A DNA stretch of 64,000 nucleotides, from positions 3,658,001 through 3,722,000 of the forward strand of contig NZ_CP082164.1 of assembly GCF_023101685.1 (NCBI RefSeq). The letters are read 5' to 3'. Of this stretch, positions 34,061 to 43,038 are shown piece after piece (the first letter of the stretch is position 1; each line of letters begins with the position of its first letter). The notes beneath the pieces were generated by a model. It was not told the DNA's origin. It was given only the letters and a program-made list of their open reading frames with translations, and made no database searches. The DNA comes from Bradyrhizobium sp. 186 (GTDB lineage Bacteria > Pseudomonadota > Alphaproteobacteria > Rhizobiales > Xanthobacteraceae). A program made the position numbers and the translations under genes.

Positions 34061-35377
34061 ATGCCCACCAAACCATTTCACTTGGCCTGGTTCCTTCAGG
34101 GATCGAGCGTGCAGGCCTGGGGCGAGTCCTGGACCGGACATATCGGCCAGACCTGGATGGAGCCTGAGCTGTTCCTGAACGCGGCGCGCGCGCTCGAGCG
34201 CGCCTGCTTCGACTACATCCTGCTCGAAGATTCGTCCTACGTCGGCGAGAGCTTCGGTGGCTCGACCGACATCTATCTCAAGAACGGCATCGCGGTGCCG
34301 CGTCAGGATCCGTCAGTGGTGGCGGCGCTGATGACGCAGGTGACATCGCGCATCGGCATCGTGCCTACTTTTGGAACATACGCCTATCATCCCTATTTGC
34401 TCTCCCGCTTGGTGGCGACGCTCGACCAGGTGTCGGGCGGGCGCATCGGCTGGAATGCCGTCACCGGCAGTTCGGACTTCGCGGCCATGAACTTCGGCAT
34501 GCCGGGCATGCCGGAGCACGATCTGCGCTATGACATGGCTGACGAATACATGGAGGTCTGCAATGGCCTGTGGGATTCGTGGGAGCCGGGCGCCATCATC
34601 GCCGACCGCAAGAGCGGCGTGCTGGTCGATCCCACCAAGGTCCACGCCGTCAATTACAGCGGCAAGTATTACAAGACACGCGGCCCGCTCAACTCGGGGC
34701 CGGCGCCGCAGGGCCGGCCCGTGATCGCCCAGGCCGGCGGCTCGCCGCGCGGACGCAAGTTCGCCGCCGCCCATGCCGACACCATCGTGGTCCACGTCAA
34801 GGGCATCGAGGCGATGCGTTCCTACCGCGACGACGTCCACAAGCACATGATCGCATGTGGCCGCAAACCTTCCGATTGCAAGGTGCTCTATCTCATCAAC
34901 CCGATCCTCGGCGACACCATGCAGGATGCCCAAGAGCGCAAGAAGAGGCGGGCGGCCATCGCGATGGAACGCATCGACGAGCGGCTCGCGCATTTCGGCA
35001 AGGTGACCAATATCGACTTCGGCAAGTTCGATCTCGACAAGCCGCTGCCCGACGATGTGACCACCAACGGCCATCAGCAGAATCTCGAGCAGTACCGCCT
35101 GATGGCGAAAGGGCGCTCGATCCGGGAGACGATGGCGAGCTTCAATGCGGTCGACCTGTCGGTCGAGCTCTGCGGCACACCCGACGCCGTCGCCGCACAG
35201 ATGGGCGAGGTGATGCAGGAGGTCGGCGGCGACGGATTCCTGTTCTCGATGCCCAACGTCAACCGCCGCACACTCGCCGAGATCGAGGACGGGCTGGTGC
35301 CGGCGCTGCAGGATCGCGGCCTGATGCGCAAAGCCTACGAGCACAAGCATTTCCGCGACAATCTTCTGGCGTACTGA
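34061..35377 (+). CDS. LLM-class flavin-dependent monooxygenase (NtaA/SnaA/DszA family)
   Basis: A 438-residue bacterial luciferase-like enzyme of the two-component NtaA group, which uses FMNH2 supplied by a separate reductase. Landmarks include 'HLAWFLQGSSVQAWGESW', 'EDSSYVGESFGGSTD', 'VSGGRIGWNAVTGSSD' and 'PVIAQAGGSPRGRKFAA'. Known members oxidise aminopolycarboxylates, sulfides or dibenzothiophene sulfone. It is followed by a polyamine-type ABC importer, so its substrate is probably imported and N-containing. No dedicated flavin reductase gene adjoins it. Confidence 0.92.
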   Translation: MPTKPFHLAWFLQGSSVQAWGESWTGHIGQTWMEPELFLNAARALERACFDYILLEDSSYVGESFGGSTDIYLKNGIAVPRQDPSVVAALMTQVTSRIGIVPTFGTYAYHPYLLSRLVATLDQVSGGRIGWNAVTGSSDFAAMNFGMPGMPEHDLRYDMADEYMEVCNGLWDSWEPGAIIADRKSGVLVDPTKVHAVNYSGKYYKTRGPLNSGPAPQGRPVIAQAGGSPRGRKFAAAHADTIVVHVKGIEAMRSYRDDVHKHMIACGRKPSDCKVLYLINPILGDTMQDAQERKKRRAAIAMERIDERLAHFGKVTNIDFGKFDLDKPLPDDVTTNGHQQNLEQYRLMAKGRSIRETMASFNAVDLSVELCGTPDAVAAQMGEVMQEVGGDGFLFSMPNVNRRTLAEIEDGLVPALQDRGLMRKAYEHKHFRDNLLAY

Positions 35378-35407
35378 TCACCCCAAGCAGGAAGGCAGAA
35401 AGCCGTC

Positions 35408-36520
35408 ATGCGCGATCATCGTTCTCCGACCAAATTCAATCGCCGCACGGCAATCGGTCTGCTGGGCGCAGGCCTTGCGGCGCCGTTCATCCGCCCTGGT
35501 CACGCCGAGGCGGCGTGGCCGGAGCAGACCACGATCCCCGACATCCTGAAGGGCAGCGGCGAGGTTCGCATCGCCACCTTCGGCGGCACGATGCAGGAGA
35601 CCCAGCAAAAGGCTTATTTCGAGCCGTTCGAGAGGTTGTCCGGCATCAAGGTGCATGCCTTTCCCGGTACCAACCCGACCAAGATCAAGGCCATGGTCGA
35701 GACCGGCAACGTCGAATGGGACATCGCCCAGCTCAGCCGCGGCTCGATCATGAACCTGCAGAAGCAAGGCGACTACTTCGAGAAGATCGACTATTCCCTG
35801 GTCGACGACGGTGTCGGCACCGCCTACCGCTTCGAATACGGCCTCGAGATGCTGGTGTGGGCGCAGGTGATGGGCTATCGGACCGACGCCTTCAAGGGCG
35901 ACGCGCCTAAAGGCTGGGCAGACTTCTGGGACACCAAGAAATTTCCCGGCGACCGGGCCATGGGCGGCACCGGCGCCGGCGGCTGGCCCGAGATGGAATT
36001 CGCCCTGATGGCGGCCGGCGTGCCGGCCGACAAGCTCTATCCGCTCGATATCGATAAGGCTTTCGCAAGCTACGAGGGGATCAAGAAGGCGGTCGTCAAA
36101 TGGTGGGACACCGGCGCCGTGCCGGTCCAGCTTCTGACCGACCGCGAGGTCGCCATGACAACCGTCTGGAACGGTCGCATGGCTGCGCTGCAGGCGGCGA
36201 ACGTTCCCGCCGCAATATGCTGGAATCAGGGGCTGATGAAGCGCGACGCCTGGGGCATCCCCAAGGGCGCCAAGAACGCCACGAATGCGATGAAGTTCGT
36301 AGCCTATTCGACCATGGCGATCCCCCAGGCACGCATCGCCTTCGGAATCCCCTATGGTCAGGTCAACGCCAAGTCGAACGACTACATCCCGCCGGAACGG
36401 CTGGCCGTGCTGCCCAGCGCCCCCGCCATCAAATCGCAGCTCGTGAACTATGACTATGATTGGTGGATCGACAATCGCGACACGGTTGTTGGTCGCTTCA
36501 ACAAATGGCTGCTGAGCTGA
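35408..36520 (+). CDS. Spermidine/putrescine-type ABC substrate-binding protein (PotD/PotF-like)
   Basis: A 370-residue periplasmic protein with a twin-arginine leader ('FNRRTAIGLLGAGLAAPFI'). The family-6/8 core follows: 'VRIATFGGTMQETQQKAYFE', 'WDIAQLSRGSIMNLQ' and the C-terminal 'DWWIDNRDTVVGRFNKWL'. It follows the monooxygenase by 30 bases. The ligand is likely a cationic or amine-containing compound that the monooxygenase degrades. Confidence 0.92.
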   Translation: MRDHRSPTKFNRRTAIGLLGAGLAAPFIRPGHAEAAWPEQTTIPDILKGSGEVRIATFGGTMQETQQKAYFEPFERLSGIKVHAFPGTNPTKIKAMVETGNVEWDIAQLSRGSIMNLQKQGDYFEKIDYSLVDDGVGTAYRFEYGLEMLVWAQVMGYRTDAFKGDAPKGWADFWDTKKFPGDRAMGGTGAGGWPEMEFALMAAGVPADKLYPLDIDKAFASYEGIKKAVVKWWDTGAVPVQLLTDREVAMTTVWNGRMAALQAANVPAAICWNQGLMKRDAWGIPKGAKNATNAMKFVAYSTMAIPQARIAFGIPYGQVNAKSNDYIPPERLAVLPSAPAIKSQLVNYDYDWWIDNRDTVVGRFNKWLLS

Positions 36521-36525
36521 CGACG

Positions 36526-37617
36526 ATGACCGGGGCTGGCCGCGGCGCGTCGGTATCGCTCAGCAAGCTGGAAAGGTGCTATGATCGCGTGGCCGCGGTG
36601 GCTGGCGTTTCGCTAGACATTCTCTCCGGCGAGTTCCTGACGCTACTGGGACCGAGCGGATCCGGCAAGTCGACGACCTTGATGATGATCGCCGGCTTCG
36701 AGACGCCGACCGGCGGCGACATCGCCATCGACGGGAAGTCGGTCGTCGCCATGCCGCCCTATCGCCGCAACATCGGCATGGTGTTCCAGAACTACGCTCT
36801 ATTTCCTCATCTCACCGCTGCCGACAATATCGGATTTCCGCTGAAGCAGCGCGGCGTCGGCAAGGCCGAGCGGGAAAAGCTGGTCCGCGAGGCGCTGGCG
36901 CTGATGCAATTGCCCGACCATGGTGAGCGCTACCCGCGCCAATTGTCCGGTGGCCAGCAACAGCGGGTCGCTCTCGCGCGCGCCATCGTGTTCAAGCCGC
37001 GCCTTCTTCTGATGGACGAACCCTTGGGCGCGCTCGACAAGCAGCTCCGCGAGAATCTGCAGCTGGAGATGCGCCGCCTTCATGCCGATCTTGGCATCAC
37101 CTTCATCTATGTCACCCACGACCAGGAGGAGGCTCTCACCATGTCGGACCGTATCGCCGTCATGAATGGAGGACTGGTGGCGCAGGTCGGACGGCCTGAG
37201 GATCTGTATGACCGGCCGGGCAGCCGTTTCGTCGCCTCCTTCCTCGGCGAGTCGAATTTCCTCCCGGCCATCGTGCGCGGCGTCGAGGACGATGTCGTGG
37301 TGGCCGAGTGCGAAGGGGCCATCGTCCGTGCTTTGTGTCCCGGCCGGCCCGCCACCGGCGAGAAGGTCATGCTGACGACGCGTCCGGAGCGTATCCGCTT
37401 CGCCGACGGCGCCTTTGCTTCGACCGCGCCGCAGAACCGTCTCAGCGTCACCGTGACCGAGGCGGTGTTTGCCGGCGAACGCTGCCGCTACATGTTGCAG
37501 GCACGCGACGGCACCGCGATGGTGCTGAAAGAACCGTCGAGTGCGGCGATCCGGCGCCGTGCGGTCGGCGAGCGGACGGAGATCGCTTGGTCGGTCGCGG
37601 ATACGATCCTTGTCTGA
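36526..37617 (+). CDS. Spermidine/putrescine-type ABC ATPase (PotA-like)
   Basis: A 363-residue ATPase: Walker A 'GPSGSGKST', Q-loop '[11 protein letters not shown]', LSGGQ signature, Walker B '[13 protein letters not shown]', 'THDQEEAL', and a C-terminal TOBE domain ('[12 protein letters not shown]'). The start is uncertain: ATG 36505 overlaps the binding-protein end and gives seven more residues, while 36526 lies just after the stop. Confidence 0.93.
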   Translation: MTGAGRGASVSLSKLERCYDRVAAVAGVSLDILSGEFLTLLGPSGSGKSTTLMMIAGFETPTGGDIAIDGKSVVAMPPYRRNIGMVFQNYALFPHLTAADNIGFPLKQRGVGKAEREKLVREALALMQLPDHGERYPRQLSGGQQQRVALARAIVFKPRLLLMDEPLGALDKQLRENLQLEMRRLHADLGITFIYVTHDQEEALTMSDRIAVMNGGLVAQVGRPEDLYDRPGSRFVASFLGESNFLPAIVRGVEDDVVVAECEGAIVRALCPGRPATGEKVMLTTRPERIRFADGAFASTAPQNRLSVTVTEAVFAGERCRYMLQARDGTAMVLKEPSSAAIRRRAVGERTEIAWSVADTILV

Positions 37618-38518
37618 GGGGGTCGAAATCCGTTTCGAAGGACTGGCCGCCACGCGGCAGAGCGGCGTGCGGCTGCCCTGGCGGCTGTCCTGGCGGCCGG
37701 TCATGCCGCTGCTGCTGGCGGCACCGCTTCTGCTGTTCATGCTCGTGTTCTATGCATTGCCGGTGCTGTCGATGTTGATGCGCAGCGTCAACGATCCCAA
37801 CTGGACGCTGTCGCATTATGCCTCCCTGACGGGCGACACGGTGTTCCTGAAAGTCTTCTCGAACACGCTTTACACGTCGTTGACCGTCACTGCGGGGGCG
37901 CTGCTGCTGGGCTATCCTGTCGCGCTCTCGCTGGTGCGCGCGCCGCGCTACGCGCCGGTGATCCTGTTCCTGATCCTGCTGCCATTCTGGACCAGCGTGT
38001 TGGTCCGCAGCTACGCCTGGATGGTGCTGTTGGGCCGGCACGGCCTCATCAATGAGGCGCTGCTCGCGGCAGGCATGATCGACCAGCCGTTGCGCATCCT
38101 CAATACGCCGCTGGCGACCCAGATCGCGATGGTTCACATCCTGCTGCCCTACATGGTTCTCCCGATCGCCAATGCGCTCCGACAGATCGATCCGTCGCTG
38201 GCGCGCGCGGCGTCCGGGCTGGGCGCAACGCCGTGGGCGACCTTTCGGCAGATAACGCTGCCGCTCTCCATGCCGGGCGTCGCCGCCGGCGTGCTGCTGG
38301 TATTCGTGCTGGCGCTGGGCTTCTACATCACGCCGGCCATGGTCGGCGGCACGCGCGAGATCACGCTATCGATGCTGATCGCCCAACAGGTCGATCAGCT
38401 CAACTGGGCCTATGCAGCGACCCTTTCGGTCCTGCTGCTGGCAACGGCGCTCGCCATCATCGCGGCTTTCTATCGGCTGCCTGGTGTCGGCCATACGCTC
38501 CGAACGAGCGCACGATGA
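37610..38518 (+). CDS. Spermidine/putrescine-type ABC permease (PotB-like)
   Basis: A 302-residue permease if translation starts at TTG 37610, which overlaps the ATPase stop region; GTG 37667 and ATG 37703 are alternatives that keep the first helix ('LLLAAPLLLFMLVFYALPVL'). The docking loop is 'ARAASGLGATPWATFRQITL'. It pairs with the following PotC-like permease, coupled by an ATGA overlap. Confidence 0.9.
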   Translation: MSEGVEIRFEGLAATRQSGVRLPWRLSWRPVMPLLLAAPLLLFMLVFYALPVLSMLMRSVNDPNWTLSHYASLTGDTVFLKVFSNTLYTSLTVTAGALLLGYPVALSLVRAPRYAPVILFLILLPFWTSVLVRSYAWMVLLGRHGLINEALLAAGMIDQPLRILNTPLATQIAMVHILLPYMVLPIANALRQIDPSLARAASGLGATPWATFRQITLPLSMPGVAAGVLLVFVLALGFYITPAMVGGTREITLSMLIAQQVDQLNWAYAATLSVLLLATALAIIAAFYRLPGVGHTLRTSAR

Positions 38519-39294
38519 CAGTCGCCCGAGTGCTGCCGGCGACGCTCGTAGGCCTCATCCTCATGTTCCTCGCCTTGCCCATCGTCGTCGTGATGGTGGT
38601 CTCGTTTTCTTCGGCGACCTACCTGACGTTTCCACCGCCGGCCTTCGGGTTGCGCTGGTACAGCGTCTATTTCGCCAGCGACGATTGGTTGCGCTCGACC
38701 TGGCTCAGCCTCTGGGTCGCAGCCTCCGTGGTCGTGCTGGCGACGCTACTCGGTACGCTGGCAGCGCTTGGCATCGCCCGCCTGCCCAAAGCACTCCGCG
38801 TTCTGGCCTCTGCGCTGATCCTGTCGCCGTTGATCGTGCCGGTGATCGTCGTGGCCATCGGCATCTACTACGCCTTCGCCCGTTACGGCTTGGTCGGCAC
38901 GCCGGCCGGCCTGATCTTCGCCCATACCTGTCTTGCGGTGCCCTTCGTCGTCACCAGCGTGAACGCCAGCCTCGCGGGCATCGACCCCCGCCTGGAGCAG
39001 GCGGCGCTTAGCCTCGGCGCTACACCCACCGGCACTTTTTTCCAGATCACGCTGCCACTGATCCGCCCCGGCGTTCTGGTCGGCGCCCTGTTCGCCTTCA
39101 TCACATCGTTCGATGAGCTGGTCGTTGCGCTGTTCATATCCGGCTCCGGCGCGGTCACGCTGCCGCGCCGCATGTGGGACGATTTGCTCTATCAGATCGA
39201 GCCAACCATCGCAGCGGTCTCAACCCTGACCATCGTGCTGACGGTCGTGTTGATGGGCTGCGCCCACCTCCTTGGAAAACGAGCGGCCGCTTGA
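38515..39294 (+). CDS. Spermidine/putrescine-type ABC permease (PotC-like)
   Basis: A 259-residue permease with 'LEQAALSLGATPTGTFFQIT' as the EAA loop and 'ITSFDELVVALFISG' near the C-terminus, both typical of PotC/PotI. It is the last gene of the monooxygenase/importer block. The right-hand 56-bp repeat begins 145 bases downstream. Confidence 0.93.
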   Translation: MTVARVLPATLVGLILMFLALPIVVVMVVSFSSATYLTFPPPAFGLRWYSVYFASDDWLRSTWLSLWVAASVVVLATLLGTLAALGIARLPKALRVLASALILSPLIVPVIVVAIGIYYAFARYGLVGTPAGLIFAHTCLAVPFVVTSVNASLAGIDPRLEQAALSLGATPTGTFFQITLPLIRPGVLVGALFAFITSFDELVVALFISGSGAVTLPRRMWDDLLYQIEPTIAAVSTLTIVLTVVLMGCAHLLGKRAAA

Positions 39295-39439
39295 CCTTGG
39301 CCCAGCCGAGACGCCGCGTGCAATTTGACCGGGCGTGTAGGTTACGTCTGGCGACCGAGCAAGGCGAGCAAGCCGTACACAGGAATCTTTGCGGCGCTGC
39401 TTGATTCAGGTTTCCTCGAAAACATCCCTTTCAGGCGGA

Positions 39440-39495
39440 CGATCGGAGGAAATATCGCAGATTTGGTTCGTGTGGGGAAAGGCGGTAGCGGTCTC
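39440..39495 (+). repeat. 56-bp direct repeat, right copy
   Basis: The right-hand partner of 33737-33792. It lies 145 bases after the PotC-like stop and runs into the stem-loop at 39454-39516. No transposase, integrase or target-site duplication is visible beside either copy. Confidence 0.75.
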
Positions 39496-39516
39496 CCGCT
39501 ACCAAACTTCTGCGAT
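39454..39516. other. Nested stem-loop structure
   Basis: The inner hairpin GGTAGCGG (39484-39491), loop TCTC and CCGCTACC (39496-39503) is perfect. Outer arms ATCGCAG (39454-39460) and CTGCGAT (39510-39516) are also perfectly complementary. The structure could be an RNA terminator for the importer operon, though no T tract follows, or the remains of a small palindromic mobile repeat. The left-hand 56-bp copy contains only the 5' half. Confidence 0.55.
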
Positions 39517-39595
39517 CTTGTTCGCCTTCCTTCGATCATCTGCGATCCGTTGCGCTTAATGGTAGCGCCTGACCAGTACGATTTGGATCTCGTTA

Positions 39596-39748
39596 GATTT
39601 CGCTTGCTGGAATTGGCTCAAATTTGCACATGATGGATTGGAACGAAAGTTCAAGTTTTCAAGTAATTGGAGGGCGGCATGTGCACGATGTGTGCACCGG
39701 GAGATCAGAGAAAATCTACCAACAACCAACGTGAGCAGGCGCTGCGGT
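39596..39748 (+). repeat. Dispersed repeat, copy 2 (partner 9506-9660)
   Basis: Same-orientation partner of the repeat near 9.5 kb. It covers the leader and first codons of the fragment at 39679. The two copies lie about 30 kb apart and enclose the ureide, cyclic-amide and monooxygenase loci. Confidence 0.7.
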
Positions 39749-39900
39749 CTGAGCGGCGAGTTGATGTTTCGAGACGGGGAGTGATCTCGTTCGGCAAGCC
39801 GCGAATTTGCGCGTCAATTATCGAGGGCTCAGGTCTCGGAATGGGTGGTTATGGAAAACCTCGGCCATCGGGTCCGCAACGCCGTATGACGGCGCCCTAG
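39679..39900 (+). pseudogene. Truncated start of a Tat-exported protein gene
   Basis: The frame begins MCTMCAPGDQRKS and contains a twin-arginine motif, SRRGVISFG, at residues 31-39. A hydrophobic leader and mature domain should follow but do not; after 'GKPRICAS' the frame loses hydrophobic character and ends at 39900. The start aligns with the fragment at 9591. It is best read as the 5' remnant of a Tat substrate gene. The original product is not recognised. Confidence 0.5.
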
Positions 39901-40855
39901 ACCTGCGCCTTCAGCGCGGCGGCCAGAAAATCGATCGTGGCGCGAACGCCGGGTAACATGCCGCGCCGGGAGGGAAAGACGAGATGGATGATGCCGTCCT
40001 TGGCGCTCCACTCCGGCAGAATGCGGATCAGCTGTCCATCGCGCAGGGCTTCTTGACATTGAAGTTCGGGCAGCAGGGCTACGCCGATCCCGGCCTGGGC
40101 CGCTTCAATGAGAATGGCAAAGTCGCCGGCCGAGACCTTCGGCTCAACCGCGATCGAGGCCTTTTGCCCCCGGGGCCCTGAAAGCTCCCATGTCCGCGGA
40201 CCTAGCGTTTCGGTCGCATCGAGAATCGGCAGCCGCGAAAGATCGTTCGCCGCTTTGGGCGTTCCATGTTCCTTCAGGAGGGCGGCGTTCGCGACGAGAA
40301 TCCTCCGGCTGATTCCGATCTTGCGCATTTGCATCTCGCTGTCGGTATCGAGATTTTCCCGATGCGGATAGCGACGTCGACCTGCTCTTCGATCAGGTTG
40401 ATTGGCCGGTTGGTGATGAGGAACTGAGTCCGGAGGCGAGGATACTTCGCGAAAAGCTCGGGCAATCTTGGCGCAAGCGTCCTCTGGACACTAACCGGGC
40501 AGCCGATGCGGACGAGGCCCTGAGGCTCGGATTTCATCCGCAAGGCGACTTCATCCACGGCCTCTGCGGCGTCAACCACGGTTTGCGCGTGCCGATAAAC
40601 GTCTCGACCGATGACCGTGATGCTCAAACGGCGCGTCGAGCGCTCGATCAGGCGAACGCCCAACTGCTCCTCCAGCAGCGCGACACGGCGGCTGATCCTG
40701 GATTTCGGCAAGCCGAGTGCGCGAGCCGCAGCCGAAAACCCCTCGTGCTTCACCACGGCCGCGAAGAAATAGAGATCGTTGAAGTCCCGCATGGGAGGCG
40801 CTGCCAGATCGATTCCTCGCGCATCGGGCGGGATCAGGGCATTCATCCGCATCAT
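39897..40855 (-). pseudogene. LysR family regulator broken by a frameshift
   Basis: The upstream part (40855 down to about 40358) encodes a complete LysR HTH ('FAAVVKHEGFSAAARALGLP', 'KSRISRRVALLEEQLGVRL') and the first half of the effector domain, to 'VDVAIRIGK'. The second half continues in another frame from about 40353 ('MQMRKIGISRRILVANAALL' to 'DFLAAALKAQV'). The junction is a TTTT run at 40354-40357; one extra base would restore a single frame of about 318 codons. A real pseudogene and a sequencing error are both possible. Confidence 0.75.
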
Positions 40856-41207
40856 AATTTCTCCCGGTTTTCAACGCCGAATCGTCGTTGTCGACCGGAA
40901 AGCCGATCGACAGGCATCGCGAGAAATTCCCGGCGATCGGCCTGTTTGCCCGATCAGGCCGCCTCCGAGCGAGGCCGCCCCGAGCTGTCGCATGGTATCT
41001 CCACCTGATGCCCGGACTCGATGTGAGCGCCTCAGGAGGCCCGCGACTAGTCGATCAGGTTCGGACGCACCGTTCCAGCATGTGAACGATGAAGCACCGA
41101 ATGACGAACGCAACGTCGTTCGGCCAATGGAACGCTCTGTCTGACACACGCCGGCTAATGCGGCAGATCAATCGTCTCTATAACCGGCTCATTGACGGAG
41201 ACTGATC
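40856..41207. other. Intergenic region between divergent lysR and the DoxX side
   Basis: This 352-base stretch has no gene that I can support. It should hold the lysR promoter and its divergent target promoter. I could not pick a convincing T-N11-A LysR box by eye. Confidence 0.4.
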
Positions 41208-41348
41208 ATGTTCGACATGCTGAAAATCAAACTGATCAAAGCGCTTCGGAGCTTCAAGCATGCTTGTCTAACGCCGGTCGCGCGGGACGACGACGGAGAC
41301 GACGGTGACATCGCCACGCCGAAGACCTGCGTGGGCGATGACGTCTGA
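41208..41348 (+). CDS. Possible 46-residue protein with an acidic tail
   Basis: ATG 41208 follows GGAGA at a good distance. The frame encodes a basic amphipathic start (MFDMLKIKLIKALRSFKHA) and then an Asp-rich tail (DDDGDDGD) ending 'TCVGDDV'. It lies between the lysR pseudogene and the DoxX pseudogene. No family is recognised. Charge segregation and the ribosome site argue for a gene; length and lack of homologues known to me argue for caution. Confidence 0.3.
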   Translation: MFDMLKIKLIKALRSFKHACLTPVARDDDGDDGDIATPKTCVGDDV

Positions 41349-41526
41349 AGCGCGGCTACCCAGCGATCGTTCACCGGATAGAACGATCCGTCCGAAATTG
41401 GCCGACTAATCGCTTGGCGGATTCAGACCGATACCAAGGGGGAAGCGAACACCGGTGTGGTTCGCGACCGGCGAGGCCAAAGCTTGGCTCGCCGACTTCA
41501 ACCAACTCAAGAAAGGTGTCACCATC

Positions 41527-41950
41527 ATGAGTGTTAACCGTTATCTTCCCTTCGCCGGCCGTGTTCTGATCGGTCTCCCGTTGGCCATGAGCGGCCTCAG
41601 CAAGCTGGGCGCTTATGCGGCGACCACGGCCCCTCATCAATTCGGCCGGGCTGCCGTTGCCGCCGCTGGCTTTTGCCGTGGCCGTCGCCGTCGAACTGGG
41701 CGGTGGTCTGCTGCTGATCGCCGGCTACCAGACCCGCGCTGTGGCGCTTGCGTTGGCCGTGTTTTCGATCGCGACCGCTGTTTCATTTCACAGCAACTTC
41801 GCCGACCAGAACCAGATGATTCACTTCCTGAAGAACGTGATGATGGCGGGCGGACTGCTCCAGATCGCGGCTTTCGGTGCGGGCGCTCTCAGCATCGACA
41901 ACCGCGCGAAGAATACGGCGCCCTACGCCGAAGCCGCCGTCACCGGCTAG
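41527..41950 (+). pseudogene. DoxX family membrane protein broken by a frameshift
   Basis: The first part reads 'MSVNRYLPFAGRVLIGLPLA' and 'MSGLSKLGAYAATTA', and the rest continues in the next frame ('INSAGLPLPPLAFAVAVAVE' to 'SIDNRAKNT'), together a normal DoxX protein with four membrane helices. The break falls in a CCCC run at 41630-41633; removing one C restores one frame. AAGGTG lies upstream of the ATG. DoxX next to a LysR regulator is a common pairing, and here both are broken in homopolymers. Confidence 0.75.
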
Positions 41951-41980
41951 GCTGAATTCGAACTCCGCAAGGCTGTTGAA

Positions 41981-42013
41981 AAACCCCAGTAGTCTCAATG
42001 ACTGCTGGGGTTT
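41981..42013 (+). terminator. Rho-independent terminator after the DoxX gene
   Basis: AAACCCCAGTAGTC (41981-41994) pairs with GACTGCTGGGGTTT (42000-42013) around a 5-base loop. There is one G-T wobble in 14 pairs. A run of A before the stem and 'TTT...TTTT' after it suit termination in both directions, so it may also serve the export operon that ends at 42067 on the other strand. Confidence 0.7.
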
Positions 42014-42066
42014 CATTTTGCAGATGGTCGGAACGGCTTGGTTCCGCGAGCGCAAATCACCAGGTG

Positions 42067-43038
42067 TTAGTGGTCGATCCAGACGGTCATGCCCGGCTCA
42101 AGGCCTACTAACTCTCCCTTTGGGTCGAGGCGCAGGCGAAGCGTGTTGCGGTCATGATCGCCAATCACCCGCTCGGCCTGCCAGGTGGCAAACACGCCGA
42201 GCGGTCGCAGTTCGGTGATGACCGCCTTCGTCGCGACATCGGCGCCGTTCTGCATCACATTCGCTGTTTCTCCCATCGAGAGACGATTGAGATGATCCTC
42301 GCGCACGTTGAACGAGAGCCATTGCCTGCCCGCCGCCTCGACCATCAGGATCGGTTGGCCCGCGCGAACATTTTCGCCGACCTCGGCGGCGATGACGCTG
42401 ACCACGCCGTCGGCCGGCGCACGCAACACCATCTTGTCGAGGCGGCGCTCGAGCACGGTGACCGCGGCGGCCGCGGCCTGCACCTGCGCGTCGGCGATCG
42501 CGCGTTCCTCCCGGGTCGGTCCCGCCACGGCCGCCTCGTAATTGGCCTGGGCCTCCGCCACGTCGGCACGTGCGCTTGCAACGTCGTTCTCGGCCTGGTC
42601 GAGCGACTGCTGGGATTCAAAGCTCTGGCGCGCCAGCGTGCTGGTCCTGGTGAGCTGGGCCTGCACAAAGTCGAGGCGGGCGCTGGCTTTGGCGATGGCG
42701 GCTTTCAGTGAGTCGACCTGTTCGCGACGGACGCCGGCATAGACGTTGTTGCGGTTGGCGGTCACTGATGCGAGCGCAGCCCGCGCCTGGTCCGCCTGCG
42801 CCGTCAGTTCCACCGCGGAGAGCCGCGCCAGAATATCGCCAGCGCGCACGTAAGCGCCTTTCTCGACCGCAATCGACTGGAGTTGGCCGCTCACCTCCGG
42901 CTCGACCCTGACTTCGGTCGTGCGCACGACACCGACGATTGCAGGCGGCGATCCGGAACGACGCGCGGAGGTGATCAGGACGCCCGCGACGAGCGCGAGC
43001 TGGATCGCAACCATGGCGGCAAGCCTAGCCTTGTGCAT
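42067..43038 (-). CDS. HlyD family periplasmic adaptor
   Basis: A 323-residue membrane-fusion protein. One N-terminal membrane helix ('LAAMVAIQLALVAGVLI') is followed by a biotinyl-lipoyl half ('VEPEVSGQLQSIAVEKGAYV'), a long coiled-coil hairpin rich in Ala and Gln (about residues 85-190), the second lipoyl half and a beta-barrel. The start at 43038 has GAGAGGA upstream; a longer frame begins at 43062. It overlaps the double permease gene and is last in the operon. Confidence 0.9.
   Translation of the reverse strand: MHKARLAAMVAIQLALVAGVLITSARRSGSPPAIVGVVRTTEVRVEPEVSGQLQSIAVEKGAYVRAGDILARLSAVELTAQADQARAALASVTANRNNVYAGVRREQVDSLKAAIAKASARLDFVQAQLTRTSTLARQSFESQQSLDQAENDVASARADVAEAQANYEAAVAGPTREERAIADAQVQAAAAAVTVLERRLDKMVLRAPADGVVSVIAAEVGENVRAGQPILMVEAAGRQWLSFNVREDHLNRLSMGETANVMQNGADVATKAVITELRPLGVFATWQAERVIGDHDRNTLRLRLDPKGELVGLEPGMTVWIDH

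Noticed and set aside
41971..42013. Insertion-sequence end in 'ggctgttgaaaaa'
   Set aside because: The sequence resembles some IS termini, but the matching arms are better explained by the terminator stem, and no transposase or second end is near.
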